A stretch of DNA of 64,000 nt from WHSW01 sp963777775 (lineage in GTDB: Bacteria; Actinomycetota; Thermoleophilia; Solirubrobacterales; 70-9): contig CAVZRL010000009.1 of the NCBI GenBank assembly GCA_963777775.1, positions 1,674,001-1,738,000 on the forward strand, read 5' to 3'. Below the pieces are notes generated by a model. It ran no database searches, had not been told where the DNA came from, and worked only from the letters and a program-made list of their open reading frames with translations. The stretch's first letter is position 1; each line of letters starts with the position of its first letter. Below, in pieces: positions 24,930-33,731 of the stretch. The translations under genes were made by a program, and so were the position numbers.

Positions 24930-25331
24930 CTACTCCGAAACCCCGGCGGCTTCGAGGGCGTCTTGCCAGTCGAGGAACGCTTGCGCTCGCACGACCTTGC
25001 CGTCGGCGAGCGTGGCGTAGTGAGCGAACTCCTGATCGAGTTCGACCTGGCTCGTCTTGCCTCGCATCTGGACGCGACCGAGCCAGAGGACCGAGTCCCC
25101 GAGGTCGCGGACCTCGGCCTCGTCGAAGTGGAATCTCTCCCAGGTATCCCAGACGGCCGCAAAGCCGCGCGAGCACTCATCGTGCCCCCGGTAGACGCTT
25201 CGCTCCACGGCCGCCGGGCCGGCGGGCGACCATTCGACGTCCGCGGCCATGTAGCTGACTGCGAGATCCTCGTCGCGCTGGTTCCATGCGTCGACGACGC
25301 GACGGAACGTTTCGACGTTCTGCTGCGACAT
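24930..25331 (-). CDS. SnoaL-like protein, array copy 5
   Basis: 133 aa: MSQQNVETFRRVVDAWNQRD, AADVEWSPAGP, VYRGHDECSRGFAAVWDTWE, and tail DALEAAGVSE. The ATG at 25331 is fixed by the conserved MSQxNVE start of the family; a longer frame upstream is probably not used. Separated from the deleted copy 4 by 2 bp. Upstream is the decarboxylase gene on the same strand, 37 bp away. Confidence 0.8.
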   Translation of the reverse strand: MSQQNVETFRRVVDAWNQRDEDLAVSYMAADVEWSPAGPAAVERSVYRGHDECSRGFAAVWDTWERFHFDEAEVRDLGDSVLWLGRVQMRGKTSQVELDQEFAHYATLADGKVVRAQAFLDWQDALEAAGVSE

Positions 25332-25368
25332 CGCTAGGAGCAGTATCGCGCGACCCGGCTGAGCGAGC

Positions 25369-26784
25369 TCAGCCGGAGCCGAGCTCGCGCAGCACCCGGA
25401 GCACGAGCCCAATGTCCTCGCCGCGGGTTCGGAAGTTGACGAAGCAGGCGCGCAGGCAGGTCACCCCGTCGACCACCGCCGAGGCGAGGTAGATGCGGCC
25501 ATCGAGCTGGGCTGCCCGGGCCAGTGCGCTGTTGTGCAGGTCGGGATCGCCGCCTGCCGGCAGGCGGCGAAAGCAGACGGTGGAGAGGGTCGGCTCGCAG
25601 ACGAGCTCGAACTCCGGATCGTCGCGGATCGCCGCCGCGAGCTCGTCCGCCAGCTCCAGGGTGCGCGCGATCCAGCTCCGGAAGGCGGCTGCGCCGTGGG
25701 TCCGGAAGGCGAGCCAGAGCTTCAGCGAGCTCAGCGGTCGCGAGTACTCGAGCGTGCGCTCGACCGCATTCGGTACCGAGTCCCCGCGCCGCATGTAGGA
25801 CTCTTCGTGGCCGAAGGTGCGCTCGAGGCCGCCGCTCTCGCGCATCAGCACGACGCTGCAGCTCTTCTGCAGCCCGAGCCACTTATGGGCGTCGAGGGTC
25901 ACCGAGGCGGCCCGATCGAGGCCGGCGAACAGCGGCGCCGCACGTTCGGTGGCCGCGGCCGGGAGCCCGTAGGCGCCGTCGACGTGAAGCCAGACCCGGC
26001 GCTGCTCGCAGATCTCCGCGATCACGTCGAGCTGGTCGATCGCGCCGGTCAGGGTGGTGCCGGCGTTGGCGACGACGGCGATCGGGACCACCCCGTCCGC
26101 GCGGTCGGCGTCGATCGCCGCCGCGAGCTCGTCGGGTCGCAGGCGCCGATGCTCGTCGAGCCCGAGCCGCCGCACCCACGCGGAGCCGACGCCGCACGCC
26201 TCCGCAGCCCGGGTGACCGAGTGATGCGACTCGGCCGAGCAGTAGACCGCGCCCTGGCGTCCGGCCAAGCCGTCGGCACGGGACCCCGGTAGCGCGTGCT
26301 CGCGCGCGACCAGGAGCGCGGTCAGGTTCGAGGTCATCCCACCGCTGGTGAACGCGCCCTCGCGGCACGGATAGCCGACGAACTCGGACACCCACTCGAC
26401 CGCCTGTCGCTCGACCAGGTCCGCCGCCCGCGCGGTGACCGCGAGGTTGACGTCGTAGGTCGCGGCGAGCGCCTCGGCGAGCACCCCGACCTCGAGCCCG
26501 GTCGACCCGACGTAGCCGAGATAGAGCGGCCGTGAGGGCGAGTTCGACTCGTCGAGCACCCGCGCCGCGTCGGCGAGCACCGCAGACGGATCGGTGGCGG
26601 CCTCCGGGAGCGGCTGGGCGAGGCGGTCGAGCAGGCCCGCGTCGATCGCCGGCTCGGTCGGGCGCGGGCGTTCGAACGAACGCCACGCGTTCGCGATCAG
26701 GCGGGTCAGCGCGGCGAGCACCGCGTCACGGTCGGCGAGGGCCGCGTAGTCGGAGCCGGCCCCGGTGTCCGCCCCCAGGGTCAC
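25369..26784 (-). CDS. PLP-dependent group II decarboxylase (aromatic amino acid decarboxylase-like)
   Basis: A 471-aa fold-type I PLP enzyme of the DDC/glutamate decarboxylase family. The cofactor lysine lies in TLDAHKWLG (Lys301). The PLP-contacting Asp-Ala pair is in VWLHVDGAYGLPAA, and the His that stacks on the ring is in AESHHSVTRAAE. An N-terminal helical segment and GYVGSTGLEVGVLAEALAA match this family. The reaction is probably decarboxylation of an aromatic or related L-amino acid to an amine and CO2. GTG 26784 is preferred; an upstream extension (to 26871) reads as non-homologous Arg-rich sequence. It is on the strand opposite to the iron-uptake genes. Confidence 0.85.
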   Translation of the reverse strand: MTLGADTGAGSDYAALADRDAVLAALTRLIANAWRSFERPRPTEPAIDAGLLDRLAQPLPEAATDPSAVLADAARVLDESNSPSRPLYLGYVGSTGLEVGVLAEALAATYDVNLAVTARAADLVERQAVEWVSEFVGYPCREGAFTSGGMTSNLTALLVAREHALPGSRADGLAGRQGAVYCSAESHHSVTRAAEACGVGSAWVRRLGLDEHRRLRPDELAAAIDADRADGVVPIAVVANAGTTLTGAIDQLDVIAEICEQRRVWLHVDGAYGLPAAATERAAPLFAGLDRAASVTLDAHKWLGLQKSCSVVLMRESGGLERTFGHEESYMRRGDSVPNAVERTLEYSRPLSSLKLWLAFRTHGAAAFRSWIARTLELADELAAAIRDDPEFELVCEPTLSTVCFRRLPAGGDPDLHNSALARAAQLDGRIYLASAVVDGVTCLRACFVNFRTRGEDIGLVLRVLRELGSG

Positions 26785-26875
26785 GGAGTCACCGTACCCC
26801 GATCTGCCGAGGCGCACGACGGCGCGGATGGGGCGCAGCGCGACGCCTCGCTGCGCATCGCCCCTGGGCAATCCA

Positions 26876-26895
26876 TTAGGCTGCCCTAATTAGGG
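26876..26895. promoter_or_regulatory. Possible DtxR/IdeR-type iron box upstream of the iron-uptake genes
   Basis: TTAGGCTGCCCTAATTAGG contains TTAGG and CCTAA half-sites as an inverted pair (26876 and 26885) with a further TTAGG at 26890. These half-sites are the same as those in the mycobacterial/corynebacterial IdeR/DtxR operator, though the spacing is shorter than in the 19-bp consensus. It lies 34-52 bp upstream of the imelysin-like gene in the divergent gap, where iron control is expected. Confidence 0.4.
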
Positions 26896-26927
26896 ACACC
26901 GAAGTAGGATTTCGACGAGCAAAGGAG

Positions 26928-28070
26928 ATGGCGTTGGTGGCAGGCTGGGAGGTCGGGCGAATGTTGAGCGCGCGCCGGGTCGATGGGCGCAGGGCCGCGC
27001 TGGCGCTCGCGGTCGGCGCGGCGCTGACCGCAGCCGTCGGCTGCGGTGACTCCGAGGAGGAGACCACCTCGACCCAGGCAGAGGCGACGCAGGCCGTCGA
27101 CCTGGCGGCGGTCAAGGACTACCTGACCGAGCACAGCGCCGAGCTCGCGGCGGAGACCGCCGAGCTCAAGCGCCTCGGCGAGCGCTACTACGAGCTCGCC
27201 GAGTCGACCGGGTTCGACTACGAGGCGCTGATGGCCGAGCACGGCGAAGAGGTGGCCGAGATCCTCGACCAGTCCAAGCAGGCGTTCGTGAAGGCAAACC
27301 CGGCCTATGAGGAGATGGAGGGAATCGTCGCCGGAGTCCCGCGCCTCGCGCAGTACGACGTCGACATCGATGCCGGTGCTGACTCCTCGGATCCCGAGAA
27401 CGCGGTCTCGTTCAGCCTCGAGTTGCCGAACGGCAAGACGCTCGAGCAGCCCGGCAACGCGTTCTTCGTCACCGAGACGTCGCTCTACGGCACCAACCCC
27501 GACTTCCTCGTCAAGGGCGTGGACCAGGACGTCGACGGCGACGGCAAGGAGGAATTCGGCGAGGGGATCCCCGACGCTGACATCTACGTCGCGATGGTGC
27601 GCAAGTTCGACGAGATGGCGAAGGCGCTCGACGCCGACGCGCAGGCCTTCGAGCCGACCCCTTCGGACGCACTGACCGCGATCACGGTGATGACGCCGAC
27701 GATGAGCGAGTACTTCGAGGCGTGGAAGAACTCGCGCTTCATCGCCGGCGAGGACGCGAGCGAGCTCGGCTTCGTCGCTGCCTCACGGCTCTCGGACATC
27801 GCCGACATTCTCGAGGGGATCGAGTTCACCTACGACGAGGTCGAGCCGCTGATCGCCGACGAGTCGCCGGCGCAGGCCAAGCAGACGGCGGCCGCCCTCG
27901 GTGACCTGCTCGCGTACGTCGAGAAGCTGCGCGACAACGAGGGACAGGGGCACCAGTACACGGCTGAGCAGGCGGACACCCTCGGCTCCGAGGCCCAGCG
28001 CCAGGCGGAGGCGATCGCCGGCCAGGTGACGCAGGCCGCGAAGCGACTCGGAATCGAGCTCCAGGCGTAG
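26928..28070 (+). CDS. Imelysin/EfeO-like iron-uptake lipoprotein
   Basis: About 380 aa. A lipoprotein signal peptide ends at AVGCGD (lipobox Cys about residue 39 from ATG 26928) and is followed by an acidic linker. The body is rich in helices with LTEHSAELAAETAELKRLGE, SKQAFVKANPAYEEMEGIV, PNGKTLEQPGNAFFVTETSL and a C-terminal region TAAALGDLLAYVEKLRDNEG. This pattern fits the imelysin (M75) superfamily to which EfeO and ferric-iron-binding lipoproteins belong. The SD GGAG ends at 26927, directly before ATG 26928; TTG 26934 or GTG 26937 would have better spacing. The FTR1 permease follows 4 bp after the stop, and an iron-box-like site precedes it, so a role in handing iron to the permease is inferred. 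Confidence 0.65.
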   Translation: MALVAGWEVGRMLSARRVDGRRAALALAVGAALTAAVGCGDSEEETTSTQAEATQAVDLAAVKDYLTEHSAELAAETAELKRLGERYYELAESTGFDYEALMAEHGEEVAEILDQSKQAFVKANPAYEEMEGIVAGVPRLAQYDVDIDAGADSSDPENAVSFSLELPNGKTLEQPGNAFFVTETSLYGTNPDFLVKGVDQDVDGDGKEEFGEGIPDADIYVAMVRKFDEMAKALDADAQAFEPTPSDALTAITVMTPTMSEYFEAWKNSRFIAGEDASELGFVAASRLSDIADILEGIEFTYDEVEPLIADESPAQAKQTAAALGDLLAYVEKLRDNEGQGHQYTAEQADTLGSEAQRQAEAIAGQVTQAAKRLGIELQA

Positions 28071-28074
28071 GCGG

Positions 28075-30648
28075 ATGGCGGCGCCCCGAGCGAAGCGACC
28101 CGGACGCGAGCGCCGCCTGGCCGCGGCGCTCGCGCTCGTCTTCGCGCTGCCCTGGGGGGTCGCCGGGTCGGCGCTGGCGGCGCCCGCGGGCGACGACTCG
28201 ACCGCCCCGTGGAAGGCCGCCGAGCAGGTCCGGGCCTCGCTGTTCGACGCCCAGACCGCGCTGCTGCTCGACCAGGCGCCCGAGGCGACGGTCGGGGTCG
28301 CGAGGACGGCGTTCGAGCGCGGGCTCGAGCGCGAGCTCGAGCGCGCGGACCCGCGCGCGGCCGACGACGCTCGCGCAGCGCTCGACCGCGCCGCGACCGC
28401 GCTCGCCGGCGGCGACGAGGCCGGATTGGCGGCGGCCCGCGGGTCGCTGATCGCAGCGCTTCGCCGCGGCGCCTACGCCGTGACCCTGGAGGCGACCGAG
28501 GCCTCCGACGTCGCGACCGCCCGCCGCTGGATCCTGGTCCGCGACTTCCGCCAGGCGACGCGCTACACGCGCCCGGGCGTCGACGCGACCGCCGCGCTGG
28601 ACGCGCTCGAGGCCGGCGAGATCGCGCCCGGGACGGCGGCGCTGCAGGTCCGCAAGGACCTGCTCGACGCCTATCAGGCCCGGCTCGGCGACTACCTCGC
28701 CGAGGCCGAACGCGAGGCGGAGCGCGGCTTCGGCCCGGCGCTGGCGGAGTCCGCCGCCCTGGTCCGCGGCTACTGGTTGATCCTCGCCGAGGAGTACCTC
28801 GAGCAGCGCGGCGGTCCGGCCGAGCGGGATGCCGATCATGCTTTCGTCGATCTGGTCGACGCCGCGGGCGCCACCGACCCGGGCCGGTTCTCCGCCGCGG
28901 CGCGGGCGGTCGAGAAGCGGCTCGACGGGTTCACCGCGGCGCCGTTCACGCCCGAGGAGCAGGCGCGACGCGCGGCGCAGCTCACCCGCTTCGTCGACCT
29001 GATCCCGATCGAGTACGACCACGGCACCGAGGATGGCCGGGTGACGATCCCGTTTGAGCTCCAGGAGATGCTCGCCTTCATCGACGCGGCGGACTCGGCG
29101 CTGACCGATCTCGAGGGCGAGCTCGACGAGCGCGACCCGCAGGCGGCCGCGAGCGTCGAGCGCGACCTCGAGCGGCTGCGGACGATCGCGAACGACGCCA
29201 ACGAGGGCCGCTCGGTGGCCGCGCTCGAGCAGGTCGAGGCGCTCGAAGGCGAGGTCTCGGGCACGCTCGATGCGGTCTTCCCGGAGGAGTGGAAGCAGTC
29301 GACCGACGAGGCCGACTATGACCTGGTCGATATCTCGCTCGACCAGATGGAGGCGGCGATCTCCGCCGGCGAGTACGAGCAGGCCGAGCAGGCACGTCTC
29401 TCGGCCTACGCGCTGTTCGAGTTCGGACCCGAGATCAAGCTGAAGGCGTTTGATCCGCAACTCGTCGCCGAGATCGAGGGAATGGTCTGGTACGGAGCGC
29501 GCGGGGTCGACGGGCTCGCCGAGATGATCGCCGCGGGCGCCGATCTGCGCCAGATCCGCGAGACCAGGCTCGAACTCGACGAGGGCCTGGACGAGGCGCG
29601 GGCGAAGACCGGTGACGGCGCCAGCGACGCGACCGTGATCACCAACGCCGCGACGATCGTCTTCCGCGAGGGGCTGGAGGCGATCTTGATCGTCGCCGCG
29701 GTCACCGCCTCGATGGTCGGCGCGAACCGCCGGCTGCGGCGGCCCGTCTATCGCGGCGCCCTGCTGGCGCTGCCGGCGAGCGTGCTGCTGTTCATCGTCT
29801 CGCTGCTCGTGCTCGACTCGCTCTCGCAGTACGGCGAGCGGCTCGAGGCGATCGTCGGCGTGGTCGCGATCGGGGTCCTGATGCTGGTCATGAACTGGTT
29901 CTTTCACCGCGTCTACTGGACCGAGTGGATTGCCAGCCACCGCAAGCGGGGAGTGCGGCTCTCCGGCGGGACCGCGGCGGCAGCCGGCGCCGGGGCGGTG
30001 ACGGTCGCCGGGCTCTACCTGCTCGGGTTCTCGAGCGTCCTCCGCGAGGGCTTCGAGACGGTCCTCTTCCTGCAGGCGCTGCAGCTCAGCTCCGGGACCG
30101 GGATCGTCGTCGCCGGGGTCGGATTCGGCCTCCTCGCGACGGCAGCGGTCGGGGTCGCGACCTTCATGCTCGAGCGCCGGCTTCCCTACAAGCGGATGCT
30201 GATCGTGACCGGGGTCCTGATCGCGCTCGTGCTCGTGGTCCTGGTCGGCAACACGGTGCGCACGATGCAGGGCGTCGGCTGGATCCCGATCACGCCGGTC
30301 GAGGTCGAGTTCCCGCTTTGGATGGGCACCTGGCTCGGGGTCTTCCCGACCGTCGAGACGCTGGTCGCCCAGGGCGCCGCCTTCGTGTTCGTGATCGGCA
30401 GCTACTTCGCCGCCGAGTGGTGGCGAAAGCGGCGCCTGCGCCGCGCGATCGCCGAGTATCGCGAGGGCGAAGCGGCCGCGCCCGAACCCGCTCCGGCTCC
30501 CGTGGGCGCCGCAGCAGCGAACGGCAACGGCTCCGGCGAGGCCGCCGCCCGCCGACGCCCACCGGCCCCCGCCAACGGTGGCGCACCCGCCGGTTCGAAC
30601 GGCAGCGCGCGCGACTCCGAGCGGTTGCGCGACCCCGCCGCGCCCTGA
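28075..30648 (+). CDS. FTR1-family iron permease with large N-terminal extracytoplasmic domain
   Basis: 857 aa. A signal-peptide-like segment (residues 14-36) leads into about 490 residues of alpha-helical, Glu/Arg-rich extracytoplasmic sequence. The C-terminal third is a polytopic FTR1 permease with seven hydrophobic helices. The two iron-binding motifs are present: FREGLE at about residue 528 and LREGFE at about residue 654. Bacterial FTR1 homologues such as EfeU import Fe(III) or Fe(II) after oxidation. The very long N-terminal helical domain is larger than in EfeU (about 275 aa) and resembles the extended actinobacterial versions. A low-complexity Ala/Pro/Gly tail follows. It is translationally close to the imelysin-like gene. 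Confidence 0.85.
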   Translation: MAAPRAKRPGRERRLAAALALVFALPWGVAGSALAAPAGDDSTAPWKAAEQVRASLFDAQTALLLDQAPEATVGVARTAFERGLERELERADPRAADDARAALDRAATALAGGDEAGLAAARGSLIAALRRGAYAVTLEATEASDVATARRWILVRDFRQATRYTRPGVDATAALDALEAGEIAPGTAALQVRKDLLDAYQARLGDYLAEAEREAERGFGPALAESAALVRGYWLILAEEYLEQRGGPAERDADHAFVDLVDAAGATDPGRFSAAARAVEKRLDGFTAAPFTPEEQARRAAQLTRFVDLIPIEYDHGTEDGRVTIPFELQEMLAFIDAADSALTDLEGELDERDPQAAASVERDLERLRTIANDANEGRSVAALEQVEALEGEVSGTLDAVFPEEWKQSTDEADYDLVDISLDQMEAAISAGEYEQAEQARLSAYALFEFGPEIKLKAFDPQLVAEIEGMVWYGARGVDGLAEMIAAGADLRQIRETRLELDEGLDEARAKTGDGASDATVITNAATIVFREGLEAILIVAAVTASMVGANRRLRRPVYRGALLALPASVLLFIVSLLVLDSLSQYGERLEAIVGVVAIGVLMLVMNWFFHRVYWTEWIASHRKRGVRLSGGTAAAAGAGAVTVAGLYLLGFSSVLREGFETVLFLQALQLSSGTGIVVAGVGFGLLATAAVGVATFMLERRLPYKRMLIVTGVLIALVLVVLVGNTVRTMQGVGWIPITPVEVEFPLWMGTWLGVFPTVETLVAQGAAFVFVIGSYFAAEWWRKRRLRRAIAEYREGEAAAPEPAPAPVGAAAANGNGSGEAAARRRPPAPANGGAPAGSNGSARDSERLRDPAAP

Positions 30649-30663
30649 GCCGCCCCTCGGACC

Positions 30664-31833
30664 TCAACCGAACGCAAGCTCGCTGCTCAGGCGGCGGCCG
30701 AGTTCTTTCTGGACCGCTCGAACCTGCCGGAAGGCATCGCGCAGGTTGCCCCGTTGAACGGGGTTCAGAGCCTTGGGATCGAGATAGTCGTCCGGCTCGA
30801 TCTCCCGCTCGATTTGCGCGACCTGGTGCTCGAGGCGGAGTCCCTGAAAGAGCTCGAACGCATCGCTCAGGGAGCGGGCGGAGTGGCTGTCGAGAGTGCC
30901 CCCCGCCTCGGCCGCGCTGAGGCGGTCTGGCGTCGATCGAGGGACGGTCGCGCCTGCGGCCAGGCTCGCGTAGCGGGCGATCGACGTCACCGGCAGCAAT
31001 CCGCGCTGCTTGATCTCGAACCGACCGCGGTGCTCGCCGGAGCGCTCGACGACGAAGTCGCGCAAATAGCCGACGGGGGGCTTGTGGGCCAACGCCAGGC
31101 TGAGCATCAGCCGAAGCAGACCCCGCCGATCCCGAGCCGCCTGAAACTCCTGGTGGAGATCGGACAGGCCACCTCCGTCATGGAGCACGCGACCATCGAG
31201 GAACAGCGAGATCACGATCAATCCCTTGCCCTCCCTGGGTTGTTTGATCGACTCGCGGATCAGTCCGCGCCAAGCGCTGACCGGGCGAACGAACAGGTCG
31301 TTTGCGGCAGTCGCCCCACGCTTGTCGGCGGGAAAGCCGCAGCGCGCGAGCGCTTCGCTGACTCGCGCGCCGAGCCCGAGCATGTAGCTCTTGGCTTCAC
31401 CGTGCTGTTCGTCGCCGTCCCATGCCAGGGCGGAGTCGATGTCCGAGCCGGGGACGGGCTCCCGGCGCCCGTGGCTGCCGAGCGCAAGCCAGCTCAGTGG
31501 GAACGGGGGTGGACCCAGCTCGGAGATCGAGAGCTCGATCGAGCGCCGCGTGAACGAGTCAGCGAGCATCGAGATCGTCTCGCTCGCCCGGCCGGGAGCA
31601 ACCCGGACATCGTGCAGCGAGACAGCCGTCGTACGCAGACCGTCTGCCACTGCCCCCAGCTGGTCAAAGTCCTGTGCGGCTGCGATCGCTCGCCGCAGCC
31701 CGGACCGCGGCGGCGTCGTGGCTTGCGCCCCTTGCCCCGCTTCGTGGCAGTCGCCGCGACGCTCCTGCCGTGTTCGCAGGTCGAGCGCTCTGCCGCCGGC
31801 GGCGCCGGACCCAACTCGCACCCTGGTGTTCAT
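30664..31833 (-). CDS. DUF294-type putative nucleotidyltransferase
   Basis: 389 aa. The nucleotidyltransferase core is WLALGSHGRREPVPGSDIDS, matching the GS.GR.E....SD.D pattern with metal-binding acidic residues, as in the DUF294/GlnD-like family. The preceding helix VRVAPGRASETISMLADSFT and the C-terminal helical domain (DUF294_C; IEREIEPDDYLDPKALNPVQ, RDAFRQVRAVQKELGRRL) match family members whose N-terminus usually carries cyclic-nucleotide-binding and CBS domains. Those are absent; instead there is about 60 residues of low-complexity sequence. GGAGAGGGAG precedes ATG 31833. Other cNMP-binding genes are 4 kb away. It is divergent from the fab operon. Confidence 0.75.
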   Translation of the reverse strand: MNTRVRVGSGAAGGRALDLRTRQERRGDCHEAGQGAQATTPPRSGLRRAIAAAQDFDQLGAVADGLRTTAVSLHDVRVAPGRASETISMLADSFTRRSIELSISELGPPPFPLSWLALGSHGRREPVPGSDIDSALAWDGDEQHGEAKSYMLGLGARVSEALARCGFPADKRGATAANDLFVRPVSAWRGLIRESIKQPREGKGLIVISLFLDGRVLHDGGGLSDLHQEFQAARDRRGLLRLMLSLALAHKPPVGYLRDFVVERSGEHRGRFEIKQRGLLPVTSIARYASLAAGATVPRSTPDRLSAAEAGGTLDSHSARSLSDAFELFQGLRLEHQVAQIEREIEPDDYLDPKALNPVQRGNLRDAFRQVRAVQKELGRRLSSELAFG

Positions 31834-31956
31834 CTCCCTCTCCTTTCCCGGACGGTCTGACGTTGGGACTGACCGGGCCGTGATCGAGCCGATGTCTCGT
31901 TGAAGCGACCGTAGGCGCGCAAGGCTGGCCCGACCACGCACTCCTGCACAAGCTGG

Positions 31957-31974
31957 GCGTGCATTCGTGCACGC
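31957..31974. other. Perfect hairpin with TTCG tetraloop upstream of fabD
   Basis: GCGTGCA-TTCG-TGCACGC is a 7-bp perfect stem closed by the very stable UUCG-type tetraloop. It lies in the 206-bp divergent gap between the DUF294 gene and fabD, 66 bp before the fabD ATG, with no T-tract. It may be in the fab leader RNA or an operator palindrome. The rest of this gap shows no recognisable promoter. Confidence 0.4.
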
Positions 31975-32039
31975 TCGTTGGCGGCTCGCCCGCGGCCGGA
32001 ATCCGCCGCTCCGCCGCCGGTCGCGGTAGGAGTTGGGGG

Positions 32040-32906
32040 ATGACGGAGACAGCGAGCGAGCTCGCGCTGCTCTTCCCGGGCCAGGGCGCCGCCGAGCCTG
32101 CAATGCGCGAGCTGGTCGCCGAGCAGCGCCCGGACCTGCTGGCGCTGGTCACCGAGCTGGTCGGCGAGGACCCGTTCGCGCGCCTCGACGACGGGACGAG
32201 GTTCGCCCAGCCGGCGATCTACTGCGCGGCGCTCGCCGGCTTCGAGAGCCTCGGGCGCCCGAGCGCGGGCCTTTACGCCGGCCACTCGCTGGGCGAGATC
32301 ACCGCGCTCGCTGCGAGCGGGGCGCTGGCCGAGACCGACGGCCTGCGCGCCGTTGTCGCCCGCGGGCGCCTGATGGATGAGGCCGGCACCCGTGGGCCCG
32401 GCGGGATGGTCGCGGTCGGCGGCGAGCGCGAGCGGGCGGCCGAGCTCGCCCAGCGCTCCGGGCTCGAGCTCGCGAACGAGAACTCGCCCGGCCAGTTCGT
32501 CCTCAGCGGCCCGGTGGAGGGGCTGGACCGCGCGCTCGAGCAGGCGCGCGCGCTCGGCTTGCGGGCGAAACGGCTGCCGGTCGCGGGCGCCTTTCACTCG
32601 CTCGCGATGGCGCCGGCGGCGGAGCCGTTTCGCGCCGAGCTCGAGGCGATCGAGTTCCGTCCAACGGGCGCGACCGTGATCTCCTGCGTCAGCGCCGAGC
32701 CGTTCGGCGACGATCCGCGAGAGCTGCTCGTTGCGGCGCTGACCAGCCCGGTTCGCTGGGCCGACGTGTTGCGTCGCCTCGAGGCCGCCGGCGCGCGCCG
32801 ATTTCTCGACGTCGGCCCGGGCAAGGTGCTGGCCGGGCTGGCGCGACGGACTCTCGACGGCGCCGACGTCCAGACCCGGGGCGATGCGCAGGCCGGCGGT
32901 TCGTAG
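32040..32906 (+). CDS. fabD: Malonyl-CoA:ACP transacylase
   Basis: 288 aa. Transfers malonyl from CoA to ACP, supplying the extender for type II fatty acid synthesis. LLFPGQGA at the start, the nucleophile in AGHSLGE (Ser83), and the His in VAGAFHSLAM (about H184) give the Ser-His dyad. A further hallmark is ENSPGQFVLSG. ATG 32040 follows GGAG at 32025-32029; an upstream in-frame ATG at 31959 would include the TTCG hairpin and is not favoured. It is the first gene of fabD-fabG-acpP-fabF-fabI. No fabH is in the cluster or the window. Confidence 0.93.
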   Translation: MTETASELALLFPGQGAAEPAMRELVAEQRPDLLALVTELVGEDPFARLDDGTRFAQPAIYCAALAGFESLGRPSAGLYAGHSLGEITALAASGALAETDGLRAVVARGRLMDEAGTRGPGGMVAVGGERERAAELAQRSGLELANENSPGQFVLSGPVEGLDRALEQARALGLRAKRLPVAGAFHSLAMAPAAEPFRAELEAIEFRPTGATVISCVSAEPFGDDPRELLVAALTSPVRWADVLRRLEAAGARRFLDVGPGKVLAGLARRTLDGADVQTRGDAQAGGS

Positions 32907-32960
32907 AGCCGCTCGCGCTACCGTGCGTGGCGCCGTGGCCCCCCGCAGCGAGCCGAGCCG

Positions 32961-33701
32961 ATGACCCGTGAGCCGAGCGCCCCGGGCTGCGCGCTGATCA
33001 CCGGCGCCTCGCGTGGGATCGGCGCTGCCGCCGCGAGCGAGCTCGGCGGGGCCGGCTGGCCGGTCGCGGTTCACTTTCGCACCGACCCGGAGCTGGCCGA
33101 GGCGGTCGCGGCGACGATCCGCGATCGCGGCGGGACCGCGGTGACCTTTCGAGCCGACCTGACCGCGGCCGGAGCCGCGGACGAGCTTCTGGACGCGGTC
33201 GAGGACGGCCTCGGCCCGATCTCGGTGCTGGTCAACAACGCGGGCGTGACCGCGGACGGGCTCTCGATGCGGCTCAGCGACGAGGACTGGGACCGCGTGG
33301 TCGAGACCAACCTGGGCGCTGCGTTCCGGCTCACCCGCCGCGCCGTGTTGCCGATGGTCCGGGCGCGATTCGGGCGCGTGATCAACATCGCCTCGGTGGT
33401 CGGCCTGCGCGCCAACCCCGGCCAGGCCAATTACGCCGCCTCGAAGGCGGGGCTGATCGCTTTCACCAGGACGGTCGCGGTCGAGGTCGCCAGCCGGGGG
33501 GTTACCGTGAACGCGGTGGCCCCGGGTCTGATCGAAACCGAGATGACCCGGGAGCTCGGCTCCGGGGTCGCCGACGCGATCCCGGCTCGGCGCATCGGGA
33601 CCCCGGAGGAGGTCGCCGCATGCATCGGCTTTCTCGCCTCGCCGGGAGCTTCGTACGTCACCGGGGCGACGCTGAGCGTCGACGGGGGAATGGCGGCATA
33701 G
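32961..33701 (+). CDS. fabG: 3-oxoacyl-ACP reductase
   Basis: 246-aa short-chain dehydrogenase. NADPH site TGASRGIG at residues 14-21, NNAG at about 92-95, and the catalytic Ser-Tyr-Lys in INIASVVGLRANPGQANYAA followed by SKAG. The C-terminus GATLSVDGGMAA is the usual FabG tetramer tail. It reduces beta-ketoacyl-ACP to beta-hydroxyacyl-ACP. It sits 54 bp after fabD and 30 bp before acpP, which fixes its role among many SDRs. Confidence 0.93.
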   Translation: MTREPSAPGCALITGASRGIGAAAASELGGAGWPVAVHFRTDPELAEAVAATIRDRGGTAVTFRADLTAAGAADELLDAVEDGLGPISVLVNNAGVTADGLSMRLSDEDWDRVVETNLGAAFRLTRRAVLPMVRARFGRVINIASVVGLRANPGQANYAASKAGLIAFTRTVAVEVASRGVTVNAVAPGLIETEMTRELGSGVADAIPARRIGTPEEVAACIGFLASPGASYVTGATLSVDGGMAA

Positions 33702-33731
33702 GCGTCCGGTTCTCAACCAAAGGAGCGACAG

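Noticed and set aside
27826..29940. Minus-strand open frame of about 700 codons opposite the FTR1 gene
   Set aside because: Composition is Arg/Asp/Leu-rich shadow sequence; the plus strand has REGLE motifs and membrane helices.
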